NCBI GenBank assembly: GCA_963728785.1
Contig: CAVSKV010000002.1
Span: forward strand, 1,736,001 to 1,800,000
DNA: 64,000 nt
Reading direction: 5' to 3'
Origin: JAGWRI01 sp963728785
GTDB taxonomy: Bacteria > Gemmatimonadota > Gemmatimonadetes > Gemmatimonadales > Gemmatimonadaceae
Shown here piece by piece: positions 26,988 through 34,823 of the stretch (positions within the stretch are counted from its first letter, which is position 1; each line of letters begins with the position of its first letter). A model generated the notes under the pieces. The model was not told the origin of the DNA, did no database searches, and saw only the letters and a list, made by a program, of their open reading frames with translations. The translations under genes were made by a program, and so were the position numbers.

Positions 26988-28250
26988 TTACTTCAGGGTC
27001 TGCAGATAGGCGACGATGTCGGCGATCTGCTGATCGGTCAGATTGCCCACGATCGTGGGCTTTCCGGTAGCGGGGTCGATCTGGCCTTTGCCGAGTGTGT
27101 ACATGATCACGCCCGGCTTCATGACGCGGGCGTTCTTGATCCACAGCCCGAGGTGCTGCTTGTCGTTCTGGTAGAGGCCACCGGCGATGGTCGTGCGCGA
27201 GGCCAAATGCGTGAGATCGGGACCGAGAACGGCCTGCATCATCGGATTGCCCTTGATAGCGTGACAGGCAAGGCACATGCTCTCCGGCGCTGCGATCAGC
27301 TTTTCGCCGTCCACCGGGTTACCGGCGAGCGACTGGTCAAAGCTGATTCCCGGCGGAAGCGGCGTTTCGGGGACGGCGTATTTCGGGATGTTGGCCCGCG
27401 GAAAGCTCACGAAGCTCGCGGTGGCTGGTGCGGCCAAAGCCACCGGCACGACCGGGGCGGAGGCCGCTCCCTTCGCAGCGGCCGGCGTCTTGGCCCTGGC
27501 CGTGTCGGGGATGAGCGAGAGGGCGGGTTCCGCTTCGTGCTTGGTCCAGGCGTCGAACTCGTCGGGCCTCACCGTGAACACCTTGAATCGCATGTTGGCG
27601 TGCGAAGTACCGCAGAATTCGGCGCAGAACCCATTGAACACGTCGTCGCCGACCGAATCGGGGGTGAACCACAGATAATTGGTGTGGTTCGAGATCAGGT
27701 CGCGCTTGCCGCCCAGCTCGGGGATCCAGAACGAGTGGATCACGTCAGCCGTCCTGAGTGTGAAATTCACCGTGCGACCGACGGGCAGGTAGAGTTCGTT
27801 GGCCGTGGTGATCCCGTATTGCGGATACTGGAACTCCCACCACCACTGATGGCCGGTCACCGTGACCTGGAGGGCGCTCTGGGCCGCGGGAGCCTCAGTC
27901 TTGAAGATGGTCTTCACCGTGGGCACCGCGATCAGGGCCAGAATCAGGGCCGGGATCGACGTCCAGAGGATCTCCAGCTTAGTGTTGCCGTGGACCTGTT
28001 GAGGTGCCGGCTGGCCCTCGCGCTTCCGGAACCTGACCAAGGTGATCAGAAGGATCGTCTCGACGAATACGAACACGAACGACCCGAGCCAGATCAGGAT
28101 GTGGAACAGGTGGTCGATATCTCGATTGAACTCTGTGTGGTTATGGAAAATCGAGTTGGGATGTGCGGGGGCGCATGCAGCGACAAACACTGCGAGCACG
28201 GCCGTCAGCGCGGCGGTTGTCAGCCGGCGCGGGCGGGAATGTGGATCCAT
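26988..28250 (-). CDS. coxB: cytochrome c oxidase subunit II with fused cytochrome c domain
   Basis: 420 residues from ATG 28250. A lipoprotein-type signal (LAVFVAACAPAH) is followed by two membrane helices and the cupredoxin domain with the Cu-A site FCAEFCGTSHANM (near residue 210). After an Ala/Pro-rich linker there is a C-terminal cytochrome c domain with CLACH (near residue 325) and a distal Met further on. The fusion defines the caa3 type, which takes electrons from a small cytochrome c. It is first in the operon, with a promoter candidate 77-105 bases upstream. Confidence 0.95.
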   Translation of the reverse strand: MDPHSRPRRLTTAALTAVLAVFVAACAPAHPNSIFHNHTEFNRDIDHLFHILIWLGSFVFVFVETILLITLVRFRKREGQPAPQQVHGNTKLEILWTSIPALILALIAVPTVKTIFKTEAPAAQSALQVTVTGHQWWWEFQYPQYGITTANELYLPVGRTVNFTLRTADVIHSFWIPELGGKRDLISNHTNYLWFTPDSVGDDVFNGFCAEFCGTSHANMRFKVFTVRPDEFDAWTKHEAEPALSLIPDTARAKTPAAAKGAASAPVVPVALAAPATASFVSFPRANIPKYAVPETPLPPGISFDQSLAGNPVDGEKLIAAPESMCLACHAIKGNPMMQAVLGPDLTHLASRTTIAGGLYQNDKQHLGLWIKNARVMKPGVIMYTLGKGQIDPATGKPTIVGNLTDQQIADIVAYLQTLK

Positions 28251-28326
28251 GCGGGGGTCCTTGTACCGACAGTGGGAAATGCGCTCCGGGACGGGGAGCG
28301 CAAGCGGGTGAAAAAACAGATCTGGC

Positions 28327-28355
28327 AACCTATGGGCTGCCTGGGGCTAAATCAA
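28327..28355 (-). promoter_or_regulatory. candidate promoter of coxBACD
   Basis: On the minus strand TTGATT (28355-28350) is 17 bases before TAGGTT (28332-28327). This would give a leader of roughly 70 bases to the coxB ATG at 28250. The -35 hexamer equals that ahead of gyrA and the -10 equals that ahead of the diguanylate cyclase. Confidence 0.5.
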
Positions 28356-28438
28356 GCGAATTTCGGCCCAGGCCTGCCTCTCGTGCCCGTGCGGGAAGGG
28401 ATGATGGTCACGCTGCACGGCTCAGGCAACGGGCATGC

Positions 28439-28822
28439 CTAGCCGTCGCCGTGGACGGGGGACTCCTCGTGCACGGTATGCTTTTCAATCACCTGCTTGG
28501 TAGCCGCCTCGATTGCCTGGCTGAGTTGGGCCACGCCCTCGCGCATCTGCCGGATGCGCGTCAGTTCGCTGGAGCCGCGGCTGATCGCCAGCGCTACCGC
28601 AAACACCTGCTCAGAGATGACGCCGAACTGGCCCTTGAGCAGCCCGCCCAGGGCCGGGAACTGGCGCTTGAGATTCATGAAGTACGTGCTCCCGGGAGTC
28701 TGGCGCTTGACCGCGAGTGCGTACTGTTCCACGAGCGCGTGAATGCGCTGCAAAATGGTAGCCGCTTCCTCAAGCGTCTTGAGCTTCGCCTGTCCTGGGC
28801 CGTCGAGCTTGCGTCCAGCCAT
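28439..28822 (-). CDS. conserved-looking helical protein, unknown
   Basis: 127 residues, cytoplasmic, almost entirely predicted helix: KLKTLEEAATILQRIHALVEQYALAVKRQ, then a short loop (TPGSTYFMNLKRQFPALGGLLKGQFG), then a second long helix (ISEQVFAVALAISRGSSELTRIRQMREGVAQLSQAIEAATKQVIEK). No family is recognised. The heptad-like spacing suggests an oligomer or a partner-binding bundle. It starts 30 bases after the fused aspartase gene on the same strand and is probably co-transcribed with it. Confidence 0.65.
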   Translation of the reverse strand: MAGRKLDGPGQAKLKTLEEAATILQRIHALVEQYALAVKRQTPGSTYFMNLKRQFPALGGLLKGQFGVISEQVFAVALAISRGSSELTRIRQMREGVAQLSQAIEAATKQVIEKHTVHEESPVHGDG

Positions 28823-28852
28823 GGAGGAATGGGGGGTGGGGGAAGTGAGGTG

Positions 28853-30721
28853 CTAGGTGACTGCTGCCCGGGGCGCGGTCATCCGTTCGGGATCGAGAAT
28901 CTCATCGATCTGGCGGCGCGTGAGCAGTTTCTGCTCGAGCACCAGTTCGGTGACCCCGCGGCCGGTCTCGAGCGCAGTCTTGGCGATAATCGTCGCCTTT
29001 TCGTACCCAATGACCGGTACGAGCGCGGTTACGATGCCGATCGAACGTTCGACAAATTCCCGCATCCGGTCAGGATTAGCCGTGATGCCCGTGATGCACC
29101 GCTCGCGGAGCACGACGCACCCGTTGCGCAAGGTATCGATGCTGCGCAACAATCGATAGGCGATCACGGGTTCGAACACATTGAGTTGGAGTTGCCCGGC
29201 TTCGGCCGCCAACGTCACCGTCACGTCACCGCCAATGACGTCGAAGCACACTTGGTTCACCACTTCCGGGATGACCGGATTCACCTTGCCGGGCATGATC
29301 GACGATCCCGGCTGCATGGCTGGCAGGTTGATCTCGCCGAATCCGGCGCGCGGTCCTGAGCTGAGCAGCCGCAGGTCGTTGCAGATCTTGGAGAGCTTGA
29401 CGGCGCAGCGCTTGAGCACGCCTGACAGCTGCACGAAGGCTCCCGTGTCCGAGGTCGCCTCCACGAGGTCGGGGGCCGTGATGAGCGAGAGCCCGGTGAT
29501 CCGGGAGAGATGTGCGCGCACCTTTTCTGCGTATCCCGGTGGGGCGTTGATGCCAGTGCCGATCGCGGTAGCCCCCATGTTGATTTCGCGAATCAGCGCC
29601 TGCGCTTCGCCCAGGCGATCCACGTCCTCGAGAATCGTGTGACCAAAGGCGGCGAATTCCTGGCCGAGCGTCATGGGCACGGCGTCCTGCAGCTGCGTGC
29701 GGCCCAACTTGATGAACCCCGAGAACTCATCGGCCTTGGCGAGGAACGCGTTCACGAGATCGCGCATCGCGGCCCGGAGCCCCTCGATGCTGGTGTGGAG
29801 GGCCAGCTTCACGGCCGTCGGATAGACGTCGTTGGTGGACTGGCTGAGGTTCACGTGGTTGTTGGGGTGCACTGCGTCGTAATCGCCGCGGGATTTGTGC
29901 ATGAGTTCGAGGGCGCGGTTGGCGATCACCTCGTTGGCATTCATGTTGGTGGACGTCCCCGCGCCGCCCTGGATGGCATCCACCAGGAAATGCTCGTGGT
30001 GACGCCCGCTGCGGATCTCCATTGCCGCCTCGTCGATGGCTCTGGCCACCTCGGGGGGCAGCAGTCCGAGGTCGGCGTTGGCGCGGGCGGCGGCGGCCTT
30101 CACCGCGGCCAGGGCTTCAACCAGCGACGGGAATTCGCGGATGGGCACGCCGGTAATCGGGAAGTTCTCCAGCGCGCGAAGTGTCTGCACCCCGTACAGG
30201 GCCTCGGCGGCCACGTCGCGTTCGCCAAGCAGGTCGTGTTCGCGGCGGGTCTGGCCGCCGGCGAATCCGAGGGCGCGGCCGCGTCCGGCCAGGGTGGCGT
30301 CGGCCGCCTTGAGGCGCTGTGCGATGGCCCGCGCCGCGCGCGTAACCAGCGCCGCGTGCAGCCCCGGGTTGTCCTTGAGCAATGGCTCGACTACTTCCCG
30401 GCGGAACATCAATGCTTCGGTCTCGACCAGCGCCCGTGCCGAGGTGCCGTGGGTCACGTCGTCGAGCAGCATGCCCTCGCCGATCAACTCGCCCGGACCT
30501 AGCGTGGCGAGCGGAGTGGAGCTGTTCGTGTGCTCAATGGCGACGCTTCCGGTGATCAGCACGGCGAAGAATTCGCGCGGCTCGCCCTCCCGGAACAGCA
30601 TGGCGCCGGGTTCGTAGGTGGTGGGGACCCCGGCCCGAATGAGGTGCCAGCGGAGGGATTCGGGCAGGCTCTCGAAGAATGCGACGTTCTTGAGTTGATC
30701 CTTGCGAGGGGGGCGAGTCAT
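28853..30721 (-). CDS. aspA: aspartate ammonia-lyase fused to N-terminal cyclic-nucleotide-binding domain
   Basis: 622 residues, about 150 longer than a normal aspartase. Residues about 10-125 are a cNMP-binding (CRP/CAP-like) domain: YEPGAMLFREGEPREFFAVLITGSV and LGPGELIGEGMLLDDVTHG. From residue 160 the lyase follows: RREHDLLGERDV, HPNNHVNLSQSTNDVYPTA, GRTQLQDAVPMTLGQEF and the signature GSSIMPGKVNPVIPE. It converts aspartate to fumarate and ammonia and would feed the TCA cycle. The fusion suggests control by a cyclic nucleotide or another ligand. The arginine expected in the phosphate-binding cassette is not obvious, so ligand identity is open. Confidence 0.93.
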   Translation of the reverse strand: MTRPPRKDQLKNVAFFESLPESLRWHLIRAGVPTTYEPGAMLFREGEPREFFAVLITGSVAIEHTNSSTPLATLGPGELIGEGMLLDDVTHGTSARALVETEALMFRREVVEPLLKDNPGLHAALVTRAARAIAQRLKAADATLAGRGRALGFAGGQTRREHDLLGERDVAAEALYGVQTLRALENFPITGVPIREFPSLVEALAAVKAAAARANADLGLLPPEVARAIDEAAMEIRSGRHHEHFLVDAIQGGAGTSTNMNANEVIANRALELMHKSRGDYDAVHPNNHVNLSQSTNDVYPTAVKLALHTSIEGLRAAMRDLVNAFLAKADEFSGFIKLGRTQLQDAVPMTLGQEFAAFGHTILEDVDRLGEAQALIREINMGATAIGTGINAPPGYAEKVRAHLSRITGLSLITAPDLVEATSDTGAFVQLSGVLKRCAVKLSKICNDLRLLSSGPRAGFGEINLPAMQPGSSIMPGKVNPVIPEVVNQVCFDVIGGDVTVTLAAEAGQLQLNVFEPVIAYRLLRSIDTLRNGCVVLRERCITGITANPDRMREFVERSIGIVTALVPVIGYEKATIIAKTALETGRGVTELVLEQKLLTRRQIDEILDPERMTAPRAAVT

Positions 30722-30900
30722 AGGACCTTAAGCTACCCGACGTCTGTGGGGCCCGGTAGCGAACCCCACAGGACACAGGTACGCGGCGTCGCGGGCGCGC
30801 AACGGAAGAACCAACGGCGGTGGTGGGTTCGCCTCTCGTCTTGAGACATGGAAAGGCGTAAGATTGCTCGAACGGTTGTCACTCTCCTGGAGGAAGTAAC

Positions 30901-32103
30901 GTGTCGATTTCCCGTCGCGACTTTATCGGTGTGGGCGCCGCCGCCGCGGCCGGCCTCGCATTGCCCGGCATCGGCCGCGCCGCACCGGTGATCTCGAACT
31001 TCGTTGAGCGGACGGCCCCCGAGCCGGACCGGCCAGTCCCGCGGCCGGTGATCATTTCGGCGGGCAACGGGTTCACGAAGGACGCCGACGGCAAACAGGG
31101 CATAAAGGTTGCGTACGACCTTCTCGCGGGCGGCGCCGACCCGCTCGATGCGATCGTGGCCGGTGTGAGCATCGTGGAATTGAACCCGAACGACCAGTCG
31201 GTGGGACTGGGCGGTCTGCCCAACGAGGACGGCGTCGTGCAGCTCGATGCGTCGTGCATGCACGGGCCCACGAAGCGAGCCGGCGCCGTGGGGTGTCTGG
31301 AGGACATTGCGACTGCTGCGGCCGTGGCGAAGGCGGTGATGGATTACACCGACCACATCTTTCTGGTGGGTGCAGGAGCCCGGCGGTTTGCCGTGGAGAT
31401 GGGCTTCAAGCCACAAGATCTGCTCACCGAAAAGAGCCGGCAGGACTGGATGCGGTGGAAAGCCGACCTCAACTCGGATGACAACTGGCTCGATCTGCCC
31501 CCGCGGCGGCCAGGTGGTGGTGATGATGACGAACAGCTGTCAACACACGTGACCTATGACGCGCACGGCATCCCGCACACCTACGGCACGATCAACATGA
31601 ATGCCGTCACGGCCAGCGGGGACATCGCATCGGTGACCACGACCAGCGGACTATCCTGGAAGATCCCTGGGCGCGTAGGCGACTCGCCCATCATCGGAGC
31701 GGGTCAGTACAGCGACAACGCGGTGGGGGCGGCGGGCTCCACCGGCCGTGGCGAGGCGAACATCAAGGTGTGCGGCGCTTTCTTGGCGGTGGAGTTCATG
31801 CGCCAGGGGATGTCCCCCCAGCAGGCGGTGATGCAGGTAATGGAACGCGTCGTCGCGATGACGGAAACACGGCTGCTCGACGAGCACGGCCGGCCGTATT
31901 TCGATCTCGAATACTACGCGGTGAACAAGAAGGGAGAGTACGCCGGAGCCATGGCCTATCAGAGCGCCGACCCCGACCGGCCGGCGAGGTTCGCGGTCTG
32001 CGACGAGAAGGGTCCGCGGATGGAGCCGTTCGCATACATGTACACGGCCGATCAGCGGCCCAAGGGGCGCCCGATGTCGGGTACGCTCGTGATACCGAGA
32101 TGA
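30901..32103 (+). CDS. Tat-exported N4-(beta-GlcNAc)-asparaginase / isoaspartyl peptidase family
   Basis: 400 residues from a GTG with a strong ribosome-binding site (CTGGAGGAAG). The N-terminus SISRRDFIGVGAAAAAGLALPG is a Tat signal. The Ntn-hydrolase fold follows: PNDQSVGLGGLPNEDGVVQLDA, MHGPTKRAGAVG, and the self-cleavage site with the nucleophile Thr in HTYGTINMNAV, then ASVTTTSGLSWKIPGRVGDSPIIGAGQY, typical of glycosylasparaginase. It would be cleaved into alpha and beta chains and hydrolyse Asn-linked or isoaspartyl amides in the periplasm. Confidence 0.9.
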   Translation: MSISRRDFIGVGAAAAAGLALPGIGRAAPVISNFVERTAPEPDRPVPRPVIISAGNGFTKDADGKQGIKVAYDLLAGGADPLDAIVAGVSIVELNPNDQSVGLGGLPNEDGVVQLDASCMHGPTKRAGAVGCLEDIATAAAVAKAVMDYTDHIFLVGAGARRFAVEMGFKPQDLLTEKSRQDWMRWKADLNSDDNWLDLPPRRPGGGDDDEQLSTHVTYDAHGIPHTYGTINMNAVTASGDIASVTTTSGLSWKIPGRVGDSPIIGAGQYSDNAVGAAGSTGRGEANIKVCGAFLAVEFMRQGMSPQQAVMQVMERVVAMTETRLLDEHGRPYFDLEYYAVNKKGEYAGAMAYQSADPDRPARFAVCDEKGPRMEPFAYMYTADQRPKGRPMSGTLVIPR

Positions 32104-32170
32104 GCGATCGGGGAAAAAGGTTGGGCAACCTCGGCCAGCGGCCGGGCACGACCACGCCCGTGGCGCGCTG

Positions 32171-33256
32171 ATGTTGTCCCACGAGCGATTCTTTCTTCCG
32201 GGGCCCACGGCCGTGCGGGTCGAAGTGCTGGAGGCCATGCTGCACCCGATGATCCCGCACCGCAGCGCCGCCATGGAATTGCTCATGAGCACCATCCACG
32301 GGAGGTTGCAGCCGTTGTTCGGTACCGTACGGCCGGTCTACGTTGTAAACGGATCGGCGACGGCGGCCATGGAAATGGGCATTCGCTGTGGGAGCATGGA
32401 ACGGGTGCTCGCTCTGGTGTGTGGCGGGTTTGGTGAACGGTTCGCGAGAATCGCCGAGCTCACGGGGCGCGAGGTGACCCGCGTGGTCGCCGAGCCGGGG
32501 GAGACGGTGTCGCCCGAGCAGGTGAGCCTGGCGCTCGAGCGTAGCGCCTATGACACCGTGACCGTGGTGCACTCCGAGACGTCGACTGGCGCGCTGAGTG
32601 ACGTGGCCGGGATTACGCGGGCGGTGCGCGAGGCGTCGAGCGCCATGGTACTCGTGGACGCCGTGACGAGCGTTGGCGCAATGCCCGTGGAAATGGACGC
32701 GTGGGGTGCCGACTTCGTGTTCACCGGCTCACAGAAGGCCCTTGCGCTGCCCCCGGGCCTGGCATTCGCGGCCGCGTCGGAGCGGCTGGTGAGGCGCGCG
32801 CAGACGCTGTCCGACCGCGGCTTCGCGCTGGACCTCATGCGCTATGATGAGTTCTGGTACAGATCACAGAGCCCGACCACGCCGTCGATCGCGTTGCTGT
32901 ATGCCCTGGACCGCCAGCTGGCCGACATCGAACTGGAGGGGCTCGAGGCGCGGTTCGACCGGCATGCGCAGATGGCTCGAGCGTGCTGGGACTGGGTGGA
33001 AGCGAACAGCGAGACCGACCTTGCCCTGGCGATCGTCGCGCGCGAAGGAGAGCGGGCGCCGTCCGTGACCTGCTGCTCGTACGACCAGCCAGAATGGCTG
33101 GTGCGCGCGCTCAACGAGCAGGGGTACGTGATTGGGCTCGGCTACGGCGACCTGCAAAGCACGTCCGTGCGCGTCGGGCACATGGGCGACCACACCGTCG
33201 AAGGGCTCCAGCAACTGCTCGCGGTGATGGGGCAGGTGATGCGTTCGCGGCATTAG
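32171..33256 (+). CDS. class V aminotransferase (alanine-glyoxylate / serine-pyruvate type)
   Basis: 361 residues. It starts FFLPGPTAVRVEVLEAM and has YVVNGSATAAMEMGIR, VVHSETSTGALSDV, LVDAVTSVGAMPVEMDAWGADFVFTGSQKAL (PLP-lysine in GSQKAL) and the C-terminal LGYGDLQSTSVRVGHMGDHT. This set is characteristic of the serine-pyruvate/alanine-glyoxylate branch (PucG-like). It moves an amino group from a small amino acid to glyoxylate or pyruvate in the cytoplasm. It lies 67 bases after the asparaginase gene on the same strand; a joint amino-acid catabolic unit is possible. Confidence 0.88.
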   Translation: MLSHERFFLPGPTAVRVEVLEAMLHPMIPHRSAAMELLMSTIHGRLQPLFGTVRPVYVVNGSATAAMEMGIRCGSMERVLALVCGGFGERFARIAELTGREVTRVVAEPGETVSPEQVSLALERSAYDTVTVVHSETSTGALSDVAGITRAVREASSAMVLVDAVTSVGAMPVEMDAWGADFVFTGSQKALALPPGLAFAAASERLVRRAQTLSDRGFALDLMRYDEFWYRSQSPTTPSIALLYALDRQLADIELEGLEARFDRHAQMARACWDWVEANSETDLALAIVAREGERAPSVTCCSYDQPEWLVRALNEQGYVIGLGYGDLQSTSVRVGHMGDHTVEGLQQLLAVMGQVMRSRH

Positions 33257-33259
33257 CGT

Positions 33260-34660
33260 TCAGTTGGCGGGTAGGGACTCCCGGTTCGTTGCGCCCCCGC
33301 CGCGCCGTGTCTCACCGATGTGCAGGTTCACCACCACTCTCGACAGCCGCTCGGCGGCGTGCGCCATGGTGGCCGCTGCGGCAGCGATCTCCTGCGTGCT
33401 GGCGCTCTGTTCCTCGCTCGCGGCGGCGACTTGTTGCATGGCGGCGGCAAACGACTCCGTCCCGTGCGCGATCGTGGCCAGTCGCCCGCTCATGTCGCGC
33501 ACGAGCGCGTCCGTGCCCGCCGCCGTGTGCTCGACCGAGGACGTCCAAGCCTCCAACTCGGCTACGCTGGTCTCGAGTTGTGCGAATGACGCCGAAGCCT
33601 GTTCGGTGGCGCGCCGCACGTCGTGCGCCGTCGCTGCCATGCGGTCCATGTTGACGCTCGCTCGCTCGACGCCGATGAGCACATCAGCCACCACACGCTG
33701 CGTGCGTTCGGCGGCGTCGGACGACATGGCCGAAAGGCGACGCACCTCTGCGGCGACCACGGAGAACCCCTCGCCCTGATCGCCCGCCCGCGCCGCCTCT
33801 ATGGCGGCGTTCAGGGCGAGCAGTTTGGAGTGGCGGGCCAGCGACTGCACGAGGGCCACGAACGTGTGAATTTCCTGCGACGCGTCCACCAGAGTGCGTA
33901 CCGCGGCGGCGCTGGCGGCCACGTCGCCGGTGAGCGTGGCGAGCGTGTTCGTGCTGTCGTCCATCAACCGACGGTTCTCCAGCGCGAGCGCGCGCAGCTG
34001 CGCGTTCCGCGCCGCGCCTTCGTGCGCGCCTGCGTTCATCTGCTCGACCAGCGGTAGAAGGCTCCCCGACGACGCGGCCAGCATTCGCACCGACTCAGCC
34101 ATCTGGTCCGACTGCCTGCTGAGGTCGCTGGCCGTCTGCGCGATCTGGGCCGCGGAGCCCGCCATCTGCTCGGAACTGCCGGTGATCTGCACCGACACGG
34201 TGGCCGTGTCGCCGGCCGTGGTGTTGAGCACCCGGGCCAGCCGCGCCAGCTCGCCCACCATCGTGGCCAACGCGCGAGCCAGTCGCTCGATCTCGTCGGT
34301 AGACCGCACGCTACGCACGCGCACGCTGAGGTCGCCCGCCGCCACCGCTTCGGCGAGCGCCGCGAGTTCCGCGGCGGGACGCCGGATGCGCCGGTTCACC
34401 ACCCGGTCGACGGCGAATGCGACGGCGACCACGATCAGGAACAGAACTACGCCAAGGATGACGAGCACTTGGCGCACGTCGCCCTGGCCGCGGAGCGCTG
34501 CCGCGACCTCACGGTTGGCGACCAGGCCCAGGGCAATGAGGACGAGGGCGCCGGCGAGCGACGAGAGGGCGACGAGCCGGACGGAACGTGCGCTGCCTGG
34601 CGCGAACGCCGGGGGAGTGGTCGCCGCGAGCGCGGGTGAGGGCAAGGGTGGGGAGGGCAT
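33260..34660 (-). CDS. methyl-accepting chemotaxis protein without large sensor domain
   Basis: 466 residues from ATG 34660. There are two membrane helices close together (SLAGALVLIALGLVA and VLVILGVVLFLIVVAVAFAV) with only about 15 residues between them, so there is no periplasmic ligand domain. A HAMP domain follows (RRPAAELAALAEAVAAGDLSVRV), then a signalling coiled coil with the tip DQGEGFSVVAAEVRRLS and a C-terminal helix rich in Ala/Ser (AAASEEQSASTQEIAAAAATMAHAAERL). It probably senses membrane state or an intracellular cue. No che genes are nearby. Confidence 0.9.
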   Translation of the reverse strand: MPSPPLPSPALAATTPPAFAPGSARSVRLVALSSLAGALVLIALGLVANREVAAALRGQGDVRQVLVILGVVLFLIVVAVAFAVDRVVNRRIRRPAAELAALAEAVAAGDLSVRVRSVRSTDEIERLARALATMVGELARLARVLNTTAGDTATVSVQITGSSEQMAGSAAQIAQTASDLSRQSDQMAESVRMLAASSGSLLPLVEQMNAGAHEGAARNAQLRALALENRRLMDDSTNTLATLTGDVAASAAAVRTLVDASQEIHTFVALVQSLARHSKLLALNAAIEAARAGDQGEGFSVVAAEVRRLSAMSSDAAERTQRVVADVLIGVERASVNMDRMAATAHDVRRATEQASASFAQLETSVAELEAWTSSVEHTAAGTDALVRDMSGRLATIAHGTESFAAAMQQVAAASEEQSASTQEIAAAAATMAHAAERLSRVVVNLHIGETRRGGGATNRESLPAN

Positions 34661-34716
34661 CGGGGCCGTTGGGTGGACGAGCGGCACCCCGCGCCGGGCA
34701 CCTTCCGGAATCTGCC

Positions 34717-34744
34717 TTGTTTGCCTCCTGGGGCCAAGTAAATT
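34717..34744 (+). promoter_or_regulatory. candidate leuS promoter
   Basis: TTGTTT (34717-34722) is followed after 16 bases by TAAATT (34739-34744), about 80 bases before the leuS ATG. No T-box specifier structure was seen in the leader. Confidence 0.35.
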
Positions 34745-34823
34745 GCGGAAACACCAGGCCGTCGCCCTTTTGGCGCCCGTTCCGACTCGCCCCTGCGGGA
34801 TCGCGGTGCGCCGTCCCGAGCGC

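Noticed and set aside
25210..28442. Two long plus-strand open frames opposite coxA and coxB (599 and 486 residues)
   Set aside because: They lie fully opposite well-identified oxidase genes and are low-complexity Glu/Arg/His-rich strings with no recognisable domain.
34661..34823. T-box or other leader element before leuS
   Set aside because: No T-box sequence, specifier loop or terminator/antiterminator pair was found in the 163-base leader.
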